64,000 nucleotides of DNA from Heliocidaris tuberculata (Eukaryota > Echinodermata > Echinoidea > Camarodonta > Echinometridae): contig CM046836.1 of assembly GCA_025618425.1 (NCBI GenBank), positions 28,600,140-28,664,139 of the forward strand. The letters run 5' to 3'. Under the pieces are notes generated by a model. That model saw nothing but the letters and a program-made list of their open reading frames with translations, was not told where the DNA came from and did not search any database. This document shows positions 1-11,459 of this stretch, in pieces. Position 1 is the stretch's first letter. Each line of letters begins with the position of its first letter. A program made the translations under genes and the position numbers.

Positions 1-40
1 CCAATATTCTAAGCAAGCTTTACTCGTTTTTATTCCGCAG

Positions 41-125
41 TGCTACTGTTGCTGAAGTGAATAGCTACGAAGCCCCCTGGCCGATTACAACAGATGAATT
101 CGAGCCGCCAAGGACGGTCTTATAG
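41..125 (+). CDS. Last coding exon of an upstream gene (partial)
   Basis: A pyrimidine-rich acceptor (ttccgcag, ending at 40) precedes an open frame that starts at phase 2 (base 41 completes a codon begun upstream) and runs to TAG at 123-125. It encodes 27 complete residues, ending APWPITTDEFEPPRTVL. The composition is acidic and proline-rich, as in a disordered cytoplasmic tail. The last three residues, T-V-L, fit a class I PDZ-binding motif (S/T-x-hydrophobic), which would suit a membrane or scaffold-binding protein, but this is inference. The rest of the gene is outside the window and I do not recognise the family. The other two frames contain early stops (TGA at 53-55 in the frame starting at 41), so this frame is the only plausible one. 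Confidence 0.6.
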
Positions 126-435
126 ACTACGTCAAATTACAGTTTTGTATATATTTGTTTTGTAAACAAAAATGACAAAGATTAATTATGTGTGCGTGCG
201 TGTTTTATTACCATTCCATTGTATATTGTTTTTGTCTGCTCCTGAATTCGATGAGATTGATTTTTAATGTCTTTTAGATGCCTGTATTGTGTGGTTTTAC
301 GCCACATTAGTATAGGAATAAACTTGATAATTTCCGATGGATTTAACAATTTTATGTCATCAGTTAGCATAACCATGAAAAACAATGTGGGCATTGGTGA
401 ATTTAAATGTTTTATGCATCATTCTGTTAGTTACT

Positions 436-632
436 AAGGGCTGGTTACATTTTGTCCGATAACGATAAAGATGACGGGACTTTCAATTAAAGGTATATAC
501 CCGCTACCATATGAAGTACGTGTGAGTATTCTCGTGTCTGTTAATAGTATAGGGCAGCTGCATTTAGGGTGTACCTTTAATTAAAAATCTCGTTATCGTT
601 ATTGTTATCGGACAAAATGTGACCAGCCCTTT
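436..632. mobile_element. Short foldback MITE with ~30-bp terminal inverted repeats
   Basis: The left end, AGGGCTGGTTACATTTTGTC from 437, is mirrored at the right end by the reverse complement of the sequence ending CCAGCCCTTT at about 631. The arms continue through CGATAACGATA. Length is about 197 bases and there is no coding capacity. Flanks are TTACTA on the left and TTAC on the right, so the target duplication is unclear. Confidence 0.7.
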
Positions 633-1968
633 ACGGTCTATTGTAAACTACTGCGTTGATATAAGTTTGACAAACACATTTCATCGGGATTCCATAAAAA
701 ATTGATATGTGTACTACTATGAATGCAATTTTGTACAGACATTGTGCATTTTAATATTGACTTTTATTTGAAAAGCCATGTTTGCACGTTTTAAATTGTA
801 TACTTTCTTGACACCCTAGGCAAATACAAAATATGTTAATGTCAGTGGCTATTTCACATGTTTGTGAATGGTGAATGTAGCCCCACTACTGTGACACCTT
901 GAACTATGGATTTAGTGTATTCAACCAAAGTGCTTCGTTTTTAAAGTTTTTTCATCAAATCACCTTGAAACAAATGTGGGCTTTCAAATGAAATCCTTTC
1001 TATTGTAAGTCTTTCAAACCGAGTATGTGAGAAAGTTTTATGCAGTATTAAAAAGTAATACAGGGTTATTCAAGTGACCTTTATGTAACGTTTTAAAATC
1101 TTCTTTCTTAAAACGTCTTTCGGAGGATCTGTCATTGTCTTTCATCCATGTTTAAAGATCATGTTTTAGTGGATGGAAATCGTAAGTTTTTAAATGTTTA
1201 TGATCGACTTGGCGTGCATGCAATTGTTTCATATTGTATATATATATCTACATATTCACCTGTTCTGTCAGAATTAATCATATTTACGAAATTCTGCTAA
1301 AAATGCATCGAATCAAATCTTATTGAAGGTCACATAACTGTTCGTTAATGATGACGGTTTACTGCCGGACAACAAGAATGGCATTAAATCTATTTCGTAA
1401 TTCCCAAAGAAAATGAGAGACGATATTTAGCACGCTTTGCGCAAAAAAAATAAAATTGCTGAAGAATTAATGAACGAGACGATTTTTACCCTATTTGTTA
1501 GAGAAAAGTGTGCTTCCGTCTTTGCTATCAATATCAAAATCTTTCAGGGTACTACTATGAGATGCATCCCTAAGCGGCTTATAAAAATCAAGGATGTATA
1601 CCAGTACTAATTCTGTTAATCGGTGTTTTGTCAGTCTTTATCAATTGAAAAACCCAGAGGAAAGGTGAAATTCATAAATGGATTCCCTAAAAGAAATACT
1701 TTGTTTGCGAAGTTGATTTCCATACATAATTTGTGTGCTGGCACACAATGTAAACAAGTAATGAGTTTTGAATGTGTTTTGATGTATAGTGTGTGAATGT
1801 ATGTATAAACATGTTGATTGCCATTGTGATGAGGTAGAAAAGGACTAGGAGTATACATACCGTTAATGCATTTTATAGCCAATCGGATCGATGTTTTATT
1901 GTCTCGAATTTCCGACGCTCCCACCGTCTCCTTCAGGAGCAAAATAAATAAATGATATAACAAATATA

Positions 1969-1989
1969 ATTAATTTATTATTATTATTA

Positions 1990-2029
<40 letters not shown>

Positions 2030-2043
2030 TATTATTATTATTA

Positions 2044-2080
<37 letters not shown>

Positions 2081-2091
2081 CATTATTATTA

Positions 2092-2122
<31 letters not shown>
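1969..2122. repeat. (ATT)n microsatellite
   Basis: About 150 bases of ATT/TTA units with occasional ATC interruptions. Confidence 0.95.
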
Positions 2123-2261
2123 CTCATTTCATTTCATTCTCATTTTTGTTAATACTTATATTTGACTGAGAATAACTATTTCAGTACTTATGATACATTT
2201 CCATTTACTTATTTTGCTCCTGTAGAAGACGCTATAGGAGTGTAGGAAATTCAAGACTCCC

Positions 2262-2279
2262 CCCCCCAAAAAAAAAACA

Positions 2280-2310
<31 letters not shown>

Positions 2311-2345
2311 CAAAACAAAAAAAACAAAAAAACCAAAAAAAAACC
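2262..2345. repeat. (AAAAC)n microsatellite
   Basis: A C tract is followed by A-rich AAAAC pentamer units ending at AAACCC. Confidence 0.9.
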
Positions 2346-2483
2346 CATCGATCCGATTGGCTATATAAATGTTTTAACTGTGTGTATACAACGTCTTGGT
2401 TCTTGTGGACGTACAGTATGTATTATAGGTTTGCAGATCGTTCTTTGTATCCACTCTCTAAATGTAGGCCTACATGAGTGGAA

Positions 2484-2682
2484 ATCCAATCCACTCTTTG
2501 GTGAGTCATAATTATAAGGGATCACTTCATTTGGAGTGAAAATCAATCCATACTCAGAATACTGGAATCCACTCTCTAAATAGTAATTCTACCACTTCTT
2601 TAGAGTGGATTTCCTTATAATTAGAGTGGATTCAACTCCAAAGGAAGTGATTCCAAATTATGACTCCTATAAAGTAGATTTC
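2484..2682. mobile_element. Palindromic MITE with nested hairpin
   Basis: The left arm (TCCACTCTTTGGTGAGTCAT, then GGGATCACTTCATTTGGAGT) is mirrored by the right arm (ACTCCAAAGGAAGTGATTCC, then ATTATGACTCCTATAAAGTA). Between them a second hairpin has stems ATCCACTCTCTAAA and TTTAGAGTGGAT (about 2570-2612). No coding capacity. Confidence 0.6.
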
Positions 2683-3408
2683 AACTCCTCTGAGTTAAGA
2701 GAACACTTTCGATCATATAGTTTGACGTGAAATGTACAAGAAACTGGGAAAAGGAGCGTATTATGATTGTAATGGTTGTTTTATTAATGATTTGGAAAGC
2801 GTAAATATTTGCCTAAGCTATGTTTTATTTAACTTTCCATGAACAGTTTTGCTAAAAAGCTGCATTCTATCTATTAAGGCTGAAGAATGCAAATAAGATA
2901 TACGAATTATTATGCATATATACTTGTGTAGCCTACTATAATTCAATCAATTATGTGCAAATTATATTTGGTTTGATGTAAAATGTTTTCAGTGGCTTTT
3001 ATTTCACACTCAGCTATTATGTTTTTTAGATATTGAATAATCTGACATTTTCTGAGAAATGCCCTTGTCACTTGTAAACCAATATTATGATATCCACGGT
3101 GAAATACTTAAGTGAACCGTTGTAGCTTCGTGTTTTTATTCCATCGAATTCACTGAAACCTATCTGTAATATTACTTAATATCTAAGAAACATACTCTAC
3201 ACGAAATATGTGTTATCAAGTTCATTCCGTTTATTCTATATCAGAGTTGAAAACGATTCGTCGCGCTTGAATTGTTAAAACTAAACGAACCAACACTTTT
3301 ATGATGTATTCATAATTGCTCTATATCGTCTATATGTTAGTAGATGAGAAGTAGGTTGCGTCTTAAAGACAATGAGTAGAAAAAAATTAGTTAATTAAAC
3401 AGTCCAGG

Positions 3409-3568
3409 GCCCTCTTGCATAAGAAGTTGCGATTAAACGCAACTAAAAAAAAAAAATAATAATAAACGCAACTTGATTTTCAACCAATCAGGATCACGTA
3501 TTTTAGACTTGCGTTTATTTTTTGGGGTTGCGTTTAATCGCAACTTTTCTAGATCTATGCAAGAGGGC
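3409..3568. mobile_element. Palindromic MITE (GCCCTCTTGCAT ends)
   Basis: Ends GCCCTCTTGCAT and ATGCAAGAGGGC are perfect inverted repeats. The arms continue with GTTGCGATTAAACGCAAC on the left and GTTGCGTTTAATCGCAAC on the right, each a short palindrome in itself. About 160 bases in all. Confidence 0.75.
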
Positions 3569-5020
3569 TTAAGTTATTATTAAACACCTTCAAATATATG
3601 TAAAAGAATGGCGTTTTGCATTTGTGAGTTTTCCAGTTTCTAATACCATTTTCCGTTGTAATATATAAGTGATGATAAAATATAAATGAAAGAAATGATT
3701 CAAAATGTGTTTGGAATTTATATGACATTCAGAAGATGGATAACGGTGCTGCCTCATTTACTAGTATTTAATTTTTTTTTTAAATAAATCGTCATGAAGG
3801 CAAACTTAAACCTTTTAAAATAATTAATTGTATGCCTACTTTAACCTAATTTCAAAATCCCACATTTATCCGTACTATTACAAATAAGATACTTTGTCTG
3901 ATTTAACAAGAAGCCATTTGTTGTTGATTTTTATAACTGCATGTGTTCAGGATCTCCTCAAGTGGCCGTAAAGACAAAAATGTGTATATAATGTAAATGT
4001 GTGTGTAGCTGGAAATAATAAATCAGTTTGCCATATTGATATAATTATTGGTTTGCGTCGTTCTTTCGATTGAGTAGAGGGGGTCTTTTATTTGAGATAG
4101 ATCTCAAGTTTACATGGTTTAGTTCGGAGATTTTAGTGACCACTTAAAAAAAAGATATCCATTGACATAACAAAGATGGTAAAATTACATTATCATCAAG
4201 CAAGTGACAAAAATTATATACAAAACAACATAATACTTCAATAATTTAGTAAATGAAGATATAGATAATGGAGAGGTGTTATCATTAATTTATCTTTTGA
4301 ACCATGAGTTGGATTTCATACATTAAGAGGTATAAGAATGCTTTACAATATAAATTTCGGCAATAAAACAACACAAATTCGCATTTTGAATACATATAAA
4401 GATGAGAACACAAATTCAGATAACAGTACAATATGACATATACCTATAACATAAAAGGCACATACAACATCTTGATGCTTATCATCAAATCAAATCAATC
4501 CTGTTTTACATTGAGATCGACTTGTTTGTAACCTTTTCTTTATTTCAAAGAAAAGTAAAGCAATATACAAATTTGCATCATGCAAAATAGCAGTAACCAG
4601 GTCCATGAACCTATTCGGGTTGCAGGGCAGGTTGAAATACAAAGTATCATGATATATACGAGAGAAAAAGACAAACGTGAGCATACAGTAATGGCAAAGA
4701 AATGTTATGACATTACATTGTCATTTTGATGCTTACTGACAACATATCATATTACAATATAATGGCAATATGACAATGGTAATATGCACTATATACCGCA
4801 TTAATATAATAGGAAAATTGTGTGAAAAAAATGTGTTATAGTATATTAATATTCTTGATCAGGTCTGAACCTGGGTACGGATAGTACATTTACTCTGGTG
4901 ACTAATTTTTTAATTTTTTTTCTGTAACTTAATGTATTTTACTCTTTCCCAATATTAATCCTTCCTACTGTTAAGAATTAACAAAAGATGAAAGAGGAGC
5001 ATGCTTGCTAGTGCCATTAA

Positions 5021-5290
5021 TCAGTACCCTGTGTCTGACATCGCATTTACACATATCAACAACAGTTTTGAGTCTAATTTGTTTTCTTTATCAATGTGAC
5101 TTCTCACCCCGATTTCAATTGGCTCAAAGAAGACGGAGTATTCTGTTTCTTCCAAGTCTGCTATCAAATTCTCATACCGTTCTAACTTTCTGTCATGCGA
5201 ATCCTGTACATTTGTTTCAAAGGTGAGTTCCACAAGTAGTGTCTTATTTTCTTCATCCCATACAGTAAATCTGGTCGCTAGGTTGTACTA
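5021..5290 (-). pseudogene. Relic of a retroelement-type protein (C-terminal nuclease-like segment)
   Basis: Read on the minus strand, an open stretch of about 85 residues ends at 5021 and contains ATRFTVWDEENKTLLVELTF, then HDRKLERYENLIADLEE, then FFEPIEIGVRSHIDKENK. This order (V-W-D...VELTxxxE...H.RK..RY..L...EIG.R.HI....NK) matches, from memory, a C-terminal segment common in invertebrate retroelement polyproteins. The spacing of D, E and a conserved ELT resembles a PD-(D/E)xK nuclease core. A stop lies a few codons upstream on the minus strand and no reverse transcriptase domain follows, so the copy is a dead fragment. The exact element family is unknown to me. Confidence 0.5.
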
Positions 5291-6293
5291 GGTTGTATGA
5301 GGATATGGTGGGGGGGGGGGGGGTGGGATAGTGCCCCCGGCTACAGAGAGGCCTTCAATGTCCATGTAAACATCAAAATTAAATATGTTATAATATGAGC
5401 AACTATAGGCAGGTAAATTGGGGAGGGGGGGGGGAAATAAAATAGCGACGTAGCCCGGGGGGGGGGGACTGGGGCCATATGCCCCCCCCCCAAAAAAAAG
5501 AATTCTAGTGACCACAGGTGCCCACGATGATTTTTTTTTTTATCACAAAAAAAAACAAACAATCACAGGCACCTGTAGTATTTATAAGCTCTGTAAGGTA
5601 TATAATTTTAAGTATCAACATGCCTGCGAGATATCCGCTTTGTTGCTATAGGCCACTCGTGGAATAAATTATGAACCTATAATTAAGCGCTGCACCCCCT
5701 CCCCTTAAATCACCGCCCCTTCAATTTGTAGGAGATTATTATACATAGTCTTGCATGCTATTCGGAATATGCAGGTGTATATCAATGAAAACACACAGCA
5801 GACTTTCTATACAATATCGTATTCAAAGTTGAAATATCCCCTGCGCGGATCTCCAGCCAGGTAACAGGGATGGCCGCATCTGTATCCGGTGCCTCTTGCT
5901 GTTACAAAGTTTTGATGAAGGTGGGCATTTAGCAATCCACTTCCTCCTCAAGGGCCCCTATAAAAATAAAATGCTGAGAAGAATGAGGTGACGAATTCAA
6001 AAACGGCGAGCCAATGTAAGTTTGGCCTAACCCTATCAGAGTGTAATAAAGCATTGACTTTTATGACACCAACTGCAAATGCTGTCCTTATATGCAACCA
6101 ATTTGTGTTTGATTGATTACAACTTCAAAAATTCTTAACTTCCTTATTTCTCATCGTATTTTTGCTCAAACCTTCACTGATTTTTCACTAATTTTTCTGC
6201 TTTAAAAAACAAAAATCAGGGTGGACTTTCCCTTTAGACGAATACACTCTATCATTTTAATACACTCATACTATTATGAAAGCTATAGTACCG
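5291..6293. other. Intergenic region with G/C homopolymer tracts
   Basis: Contains G tracts near 5311-5323, 5425-5434 and 5457-5467 and a C tract near 5481-5491, which suggest a degenerate element of the G/C-tract type seen at 26623 and 49025. No gene is seen in 5520-6293. Confidence 0.4.
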
Positions 6294-6301
6294 TATACTT
6301 C

Positions 6302-7761
6302 CAGGGGCGTTGCTAGAGGAGGGGGTGTGGGGGGTGTCACACCCCCACTCAGAATTACTGTCGGCAAATGTGCCACCTCTTTCGGCAAAAAAAAAAAGAG
6401 GGGGAAGGGAGAGGGAAGAAGAAAGAGAAAAGGAAAAGGAGAAAAGGCGAAAAGGAGAAAGAAAAGGAGAAAAGGAGATAAACTTGTTTTCTATTCTTAA
6501 GTGCATAGAGACATGCAAATTTGCCTATGTGTTATGCGCTATACAAAAATGTTTAATTATTATTATTATTATTAAGAAAGGGGAAAGGAAAGGAATACAT
6601 ACACAGACAGAAAAAAGAAAGGAAAATGGAAAGAAAAGAAAAGAAGGGGAAAATGCCCAATTTTTTGCTCGCTCGCTGAAGACAATGGAAAGTTAATATT
6701 CATGCAAAAGTCGTCCCCCTTCGGCAATGGGCTGCAACCATAGGCACCGGAAGTGGGGGGGGGGGGGCAGGGGGTGGTCGCCCCCCAAACGAAAAAGTGG
6801 GGGGGAAATGCATTTTCGCCCCCCCAAAAAGCCCCCCCCCCCCATTAAAAAAAAAAAAATCAGTAGTAAAGGAGTAAAAATCGTGTGTATATTAAAAGCT
6901 TGATTGCTTTATTACGTAATTGTAAGCCTTTGCATTCATTTTTCGTATTCATGGAGATCACTGAAGACAGATAAAGCATTCAAACTTTAAACTTTAACGT
7001 AGTGGAGGTTTTGTATTAGACGCAAGGTTGCCAGAGTTGGCAGAATTCTGCTTTCTGGCAGAATTTTGACCGCTTTAGCATAATTTGACAAAATTTAGCA
7101 GAATTTTAGCATAATTCTGGTGTTTTGTTTTTTTTGCTTGTCAGAGAATTTTCCAGTAAAAATACACCCCAAAAATGCGTGTCAGAGAATTTTTGAGTAA
7201 AATTTTGATTAAGCAGTAGGATCTGTATTGTTGTGAGAAGGTGGGAAGCGTGTGTGTTTTTTTAGGGGTGATTAGACATGAGCCCTTGAAAGGTGAGCCC
7301 CCTTGAATGTTTGCCCCCCCCCCCCAATCTCAAACTGCTTCCGGCGCGCCTGGCTGCAACCCCCCCCCCCCCCGATATTCGGGCAACCACCACTTCATAT
7401 TCGGGCAGCGAAGTGTAAGAATATCCACATATTTGGGCAGCGAGGTTCCCAGATAATTATGTAACTTCTGTACATTTTCACTATGAAAAGTTAGAAGAAT
7501 TTTTGCTCTCTCGCTTTGCTCACTTGCAAAAATTTAGAGATTGACAAGTTGATATTCAATGGGCAAAAGTCATCAATGTGCCCGTATGATCAAGATCTCT
7601 ACATCTGCAATTTTCTTTGATTATTATTTGTGGGGGAGAGATCTGGGTGCAGCATTTTTGTCGACAAATTTGGGTGTCACACCCTAAAGATTTGTCGGCA
7701 CTAATTTGAGTGTCACCCCACCCCCCCCCCCCCCCATTCAAAATGTTCAAGCGACGCCCTA
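6302..7761. mobile_element. hAT-like non-autonomous element (outer), interrupted by a second one
   Basis: The left end CAGGGGCGTTGCT matches the inverse of the right end AGCGACGCCCTA. Candidate 8-base target duplications are TATACTTC (6294-6301) and CATACTTC (7762-7769), 7 of 8 matching. The interior carries A/G-rich and G-tract sequence and no transposase. A separate element with its own target duplication lies inside at 6739-7352, so the outer copy is older. Confidence 0.6.
6739..7352. mobile_element. hAT-like non-autonomous element (inner), perfect 8-bp TSD
   Basis: The exact 8-base direct repeat GCTGCAAC flanks the element at 6731-6738 and 7353-7360. The ends are CATAGGCACCGGAAG and CTTCCGGCGCGCCTG, imperfect inverted repeats (11 of 15). 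An 8-base duplication and CA...TG ends are typical of the hAT superfamily. The interior is non-coding with long G and C tracts. Confidence 0.75.
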
Positions 7762-7769
7762 CATACTTC

Positions 7770-8129
7770 CTTTCGCTGAAAGCAGCCGTAAAACTTGAAA
7801 GTCGTAGGCTCCTTCTGAAATGACCACGCCCAATGGAATAGCAGTTCTACAGCTTGAACTCACATTAATACACTCAATTTATCCACACTCAAAAATGGGC
7901 CGAAATTTTTCTAAAAATCCATACTTGAAAAAAAAAAAAATCCCGGCTTAGCCAATGCACAGTGCTATGCTGGTAATAGTCGACGGGATGAAAATGAATT
8001 TCCCCCTTTTCCCCTTTTATTCTTCTTCTCACTGATTTGTGGATCTTAGATCGTAAGTAATAACGGCACGCGTATAATTATAAACTCAGGCTTTGATTCA
8101 CATGTATTGTGTAAACTATGATTTCATAG
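7770..8129. other. Intergenic region, no gene seen
   Basis: AT-rich DNA between the hAT-like nest and the LINE tail; no supported feature. Confidence 0.5.
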
Positions 8130-8276
8130 TTTTTTAATTTTTTGTTTTGCCTTTATTGCCATCTTATTTAAGCATGTTATATATATGTTATAATACTATG
8201 TACTATATGTATTTTTCTCATACTCCGAAAGGGGTCGATAGAAATAAAGTTCAAGTTCAAGTTCAAGTTCAAGCAA
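8130..8276 (+). mobile_element. 5'-truncated LINE 3' end with (GTTCAA)n tail
   Basis: The sequence GAAAGGGGTCGATAGAAATA followed by AAGTTCAAGTTCAAG repeats (8249-8274) has the form of a non-LTR retrotransposon 3' end: a short UTR, an AATAAA-like motif and a hexamer tail. No open reading frame is preserved; the left limit is a guess. Confidence 0.45.
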
Positions 8277-8516
8277 GGTTACAAAATGATCGACCCCGCC
8301 CCCACCCCACCCCTTAATTTGCCGCTTTATCTTCAGAACACTTAAGAAATAAGAATCTAATTTCTCATTAAAAAATAAATATACAACCCCTATACCTGAT
8401 GAATGTAACTCTAAGAATCAAAATATATTCTGAAGTAGGCCTGATCAAGCTTTGGATTTTTGTGCGAGTAGCATAATCATATATCACAAAGACAGGACTG
8501 GTGGTCTGATCTGCGC

Positions 8517-8553
8517 ATGTCTATTGAACTCTGTACCGGCAGTGCACGGAGTC
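8517..8553 (+). promoter_or_regulatory. Possible 5' non-coding exon end of the Miro gene
   Basis: The segment around CTGCGCATGTCTATTG ends in a strong donor context (GAGTCAC|GTAAGT at about 8553). CTGCGCATG resembles half of an NRF-1 (sea urchin P3A2) site, a factor often found at genes for mitochondrial proteins. The Miro start-codon exon begins with a splice acceptor at 12412, so a 5' exon is needed upstream. The link is speculative. Confidence 0.15.
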
Positions 8554-10140
8554 ACGTAAGTTTATTTCGGATTGAAATTACAACGTAAAATTACCAATTT
8601 ACATATTAATTTAAGCAATAATTTGCCATTTCTACGGTATGAATGATATTTAAGGGAGCGAAGTTATGCACACATATAATTTAGTTACTTAGTTTCACGG
8701 AAAATTCATTGAACATGACTAGATTTTGTGTATGATATGCAATGAATGAGACTCGTCGCTGCCAGTGGCAGTGGCAGTGCAGTGCCAATAGGCCAATGAC
8801 ACGGGGTCTGCGAGTCCATGCAATGGCCAATGCCAGGCTCCGCTAAATTCGGTTGCTGACCACCGGCCCCGTTCATCGCCCGGGAACTCACTTGCCTAGA
8901 AGGCTCCATGTCATGAACCAACATACGTTATTACGCGCACTCCCTGACAATGGAACCTGGAATTGTTTCTTATCACACCAACATAGAAGGACAATTTAGA
9001 ATCTAATAAAGCCTCTGCATTTGGGGAAAAAACCTGTCCTAAATTAAATAAAACCTCTGCTCTGATTTTCTGCCTTCTGCCAGAAGGCAGAAAATTCTGG
9101 TTCATTTTTTATATTTTTGCCAACCCTATTTCTTATAAATCTTGGTTAAAGGTATCGTACAGTAGTGGGAAAGGTGGCGCTTTGGATATTTAACTACTTT
9201 GTCAGCTGGAATGGAAATTACTACACATACTGTTGTGAAATGATTAATTTCGAATGTAGGTGACGTTTGTTTGAAGAAAAATGGTTTAGAAATGGCTAAA
9301 ATATCCCCCAAAATAAACATCGAATTACAAGCGCGGTACCGCGTTGACAGTTCACACACGTGTAAACAGTGTGTGCGAACCGCTGTGCGCCGTTGAGCCG
9401 GGAGCGTCGGGGTAGGTGGTCCTTAGCGAGGGTATAAGGTAACCGTTGATATTCGATCATTTGAATTATTTTACTGAAAATCACCGGAAATCATGAATAG
9501 AATACCGGATTATCTCACTCATGTATCTTTTTATGCAAGCCGAACAATATAAGACTGTTTTTGAGTAGTTTCATGCCAACTTTCATTTTGCTACCACTGC
9601 TGTTTATTACCTTTAAGTTTTGCGATTTTCAGATTTTCTCACCCTTAATTGATTTATCAGCAGAATTAAGGTTTTAGGATGTTTCTTAAGTCATTATCGT
9701 TAAATAGGAAACCATGGAAGTGCTTCATTGCATCACATGCATTGCCATTGCATTTCATTGGTAATTGACCAATAACCTTGCATAAGTGTGAATGGCAATT
9801 GACATGATTAGTGGTGACCTCTTTCCCCCCACCATCGACTCTGCATGCAAGCATGTGGGTGCAAATGAACGAGTGGTTTCCTTAACCTTGATTAAGCCAT
9901 TTTTTAGTGAGTTTCCACCTTGTTTAGCAAGTCAATATGTCTGCATACATGTGTGAAGAGTTGATTTATAATATATACACTGTATATGTTTTGATCATTG
10001 ATCATAGTCTACTGATGTATCTTTTATCTAAGATGAGAGTTCCATAAATCATTACCTGTAGATTGTTGAACTATTTTTTGTAACCTTCATATTCTTTGTT
10101 GTCACGCCTTGATTGAAATATTCAATAATGGGCTTTAGCG
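8554..10140. other. Upstream region of the Miro gene
   Basis: No coding region is seen. A perfect hairpin (TTTTCTGCCTTCTG / CAGAAGGCAGAAAA, about 9064-9094) and a GC-rich stretch at 9330-9445 stand out. Sequence at about 9430-9660 is similar to 39,240-39,540 (shared GGAAATCAT-AATGGAATACC-type text), so part of it is a dispersed repeat rather than a promoter. Confidence 0.4.
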
Positions 10141-10471
10141 GCGGCTTTAGCCAGGATTTTAAAATTGGGTGTCCAAATTAAAAAGCAGGGTGTCCCAAAA
10201 ATTGGGCGAGCGCAGCGAGCCGTTCAGGGGGTCCAGGGGGCAGCGCCCCCTTTCCGCTGGAAACTTTTCATTATTTTTATCTAAAAAGACACTGTTTCCT
10301 TGCTTGTTTACTCCTAGCTTGCTGGAATTATCCCCTCAGTGTTTAAGGTAAAAACATGTTGAAGTTACACATTCTGATGATTTGTTTTCCCTACATGAAT
10401 GTAAGTTTCATTATACATGTATTAATGTAAGTATTACTTTACCACCAAGTTAACACTGTACCAATGTCGAC

Positions 10472-10709
10472 CAAAATTTTTTTTTCGCCAGCCCTCCAAA
10501 AGTCGCTCTGTGGGGGGGGGGGGGTGTTATGGGGTCCAGTTCCCCTCCATAATTCTCTGACAAGCAAAAAAAAAAAAAAAAAAAGGTTTCCTGGTCGAAA
10601 AGGGGGGGGGGGGCACAATCGCAAATAGGGGGGGGACAATGCATTGTTTTCCCTCAAAAGGGGGGGGGGCACGGGCCAGGATTGCCCCCACCCCCTAAAT
10701 CCGCCACTG
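10472..10709. mobile_element. Truncated hAT-like G-tract element
   Basis: Shares CGCCAGCCCTCCAAAAGTCG, GGGGTCCAGTTCCCCTCCAT and the end AAATCCGCCACTG with the complete copy at 26623-26989, but lacks the left CAGGGG end. The right end is at 10709. Confidence 0.7.
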
Positions 10710-11280
10710 CGTATATCTACGTACGTACATAAATACACTGAATGCTCACAGTTCCGGGCGATTTTTCTTTTCGAATTTGTTTTTCGCGGATACCATTTCA
10801 CTTGATGAGCATCAATCTCGCGCGCGATAAGTAAAAACCCCGTCATAAATCCACCGATTTCTTGAGTTTTAGCGCGTTTTCGGTGACTCTGTTCCTCACA
10901 ACCCGACTTAAGCGCCGCACTAAAAATGGCACTAATTCCGTATTTTTGAGGCAGGCTTTGGCTTTACAGATTGATTTTTTGAGGTGACTATGGACTTAAT
11001 GTGGTAAGGAACAATTTCTCTGTGTGGTGTATCCGGTCGTAGATCTAGCGATAGTCTCATTACACGGATGATGATAATTTTTAGACCTCTCATTGTAACA
11101 GTGATAATGCGTTTCGGAAAGAAAATTTTCACAAAAGGTGTCGCGCAAAGACTAAGTAGCTACAGCCTAGACCCGTACGCACGTACGGTACTTGTTTGCG
11201 GGAGCGTTTACGACTTCGACTTCTGCTGAGAAGCCGAGGATATAAATTATCATGAATACAAAACATCTTTACAAAAACTG

Positions 11281-11385
11281 AAAGGGCGTCCATCAAATGA
11301 TTTTTAAAAAGGCGTCTTGCAAATTGATCTTTAACTATTAAAAGGGCGTCCATCAAATGATTTTGATCAAGGCGTCTTGCAAATT
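11281..11385. repeat. 60-bp tandem duplication
   Basis: AAAGGGCGTCCATCAAATGA starts at 11281 and again at 11341. Both are followed by TTTT and a diverged junction, then GGCGTCTTGCAAATT. Confidence 0.9.
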
Positions 11386-11459
11386 TTGCTGGGCGTCTTC
11401 CAGAAGAAATGGGCGTCCAAAAGACGCCCAGACGCCCGGCTGGCTAAACCAATTTCAAT

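Larger units (their letters stand above)
1864..2372. repeat. Inverted repeat bracketing two simple-sequence tracts
   Basis: TATAGCCAATCGGATCGATG at about 1874-1893 recurs in inverse orientation at about 2347-2366, flanked by further partial matches. Between the arms lie an (ATT)n tract (about 1969-2122) and an (AAAAC)n tract (about 2266-2345). The arrangement suggests a MITE whose interior has expanded into microsatellites. Confidence 0.55.
126..4989. other. 3' UTR/intergenic region with foldback elements
   Basis: AT-rich DNA without a recognisable gene. The 3' UTR of the upstream gene should begin at 126, but the polyadenylation site is not clear; AATAAA-like signals occur near 1448, 1941 and 4017. 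Individual repeats are listed separately (436-632, 1864-2372, 2484-2682, 3409-3568). About 640-1860 and 3570-4990 hold nothing else that I can identify. Confidence 0.5.
10141..11450. mobile_element. Composite repeat element of about 1.3 kb
   Basis: The left part reads GGCTTTAGCCAGG then AAAATTGGGTGTCC; the right part reads GGGCGTCC... then GCCCGGCTGGCTAAACC, a candidate inverted pair (TTTAGCCA/TGGCTAAA). Inside are GGGCGAGCGCAGCGAGCC (10204-10221), a fragment of the G-tract hAT-like family (10472-10709) and a tandem duplication (11281-11385). The limits are inferred. Confidence 0.45.

Noticed and set aside
6252..6696. Overlapping open frames rich in Lys/Arg/Gly
   Set aside because: They read through the A/G-rich interior of a hAT-like element; no recognised domain.
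10439..10846. 135-codon frame on the minus strand
   Set aside because: Runs through G tracts of a repeat family; Pro/Phe homopolymers, no domain.
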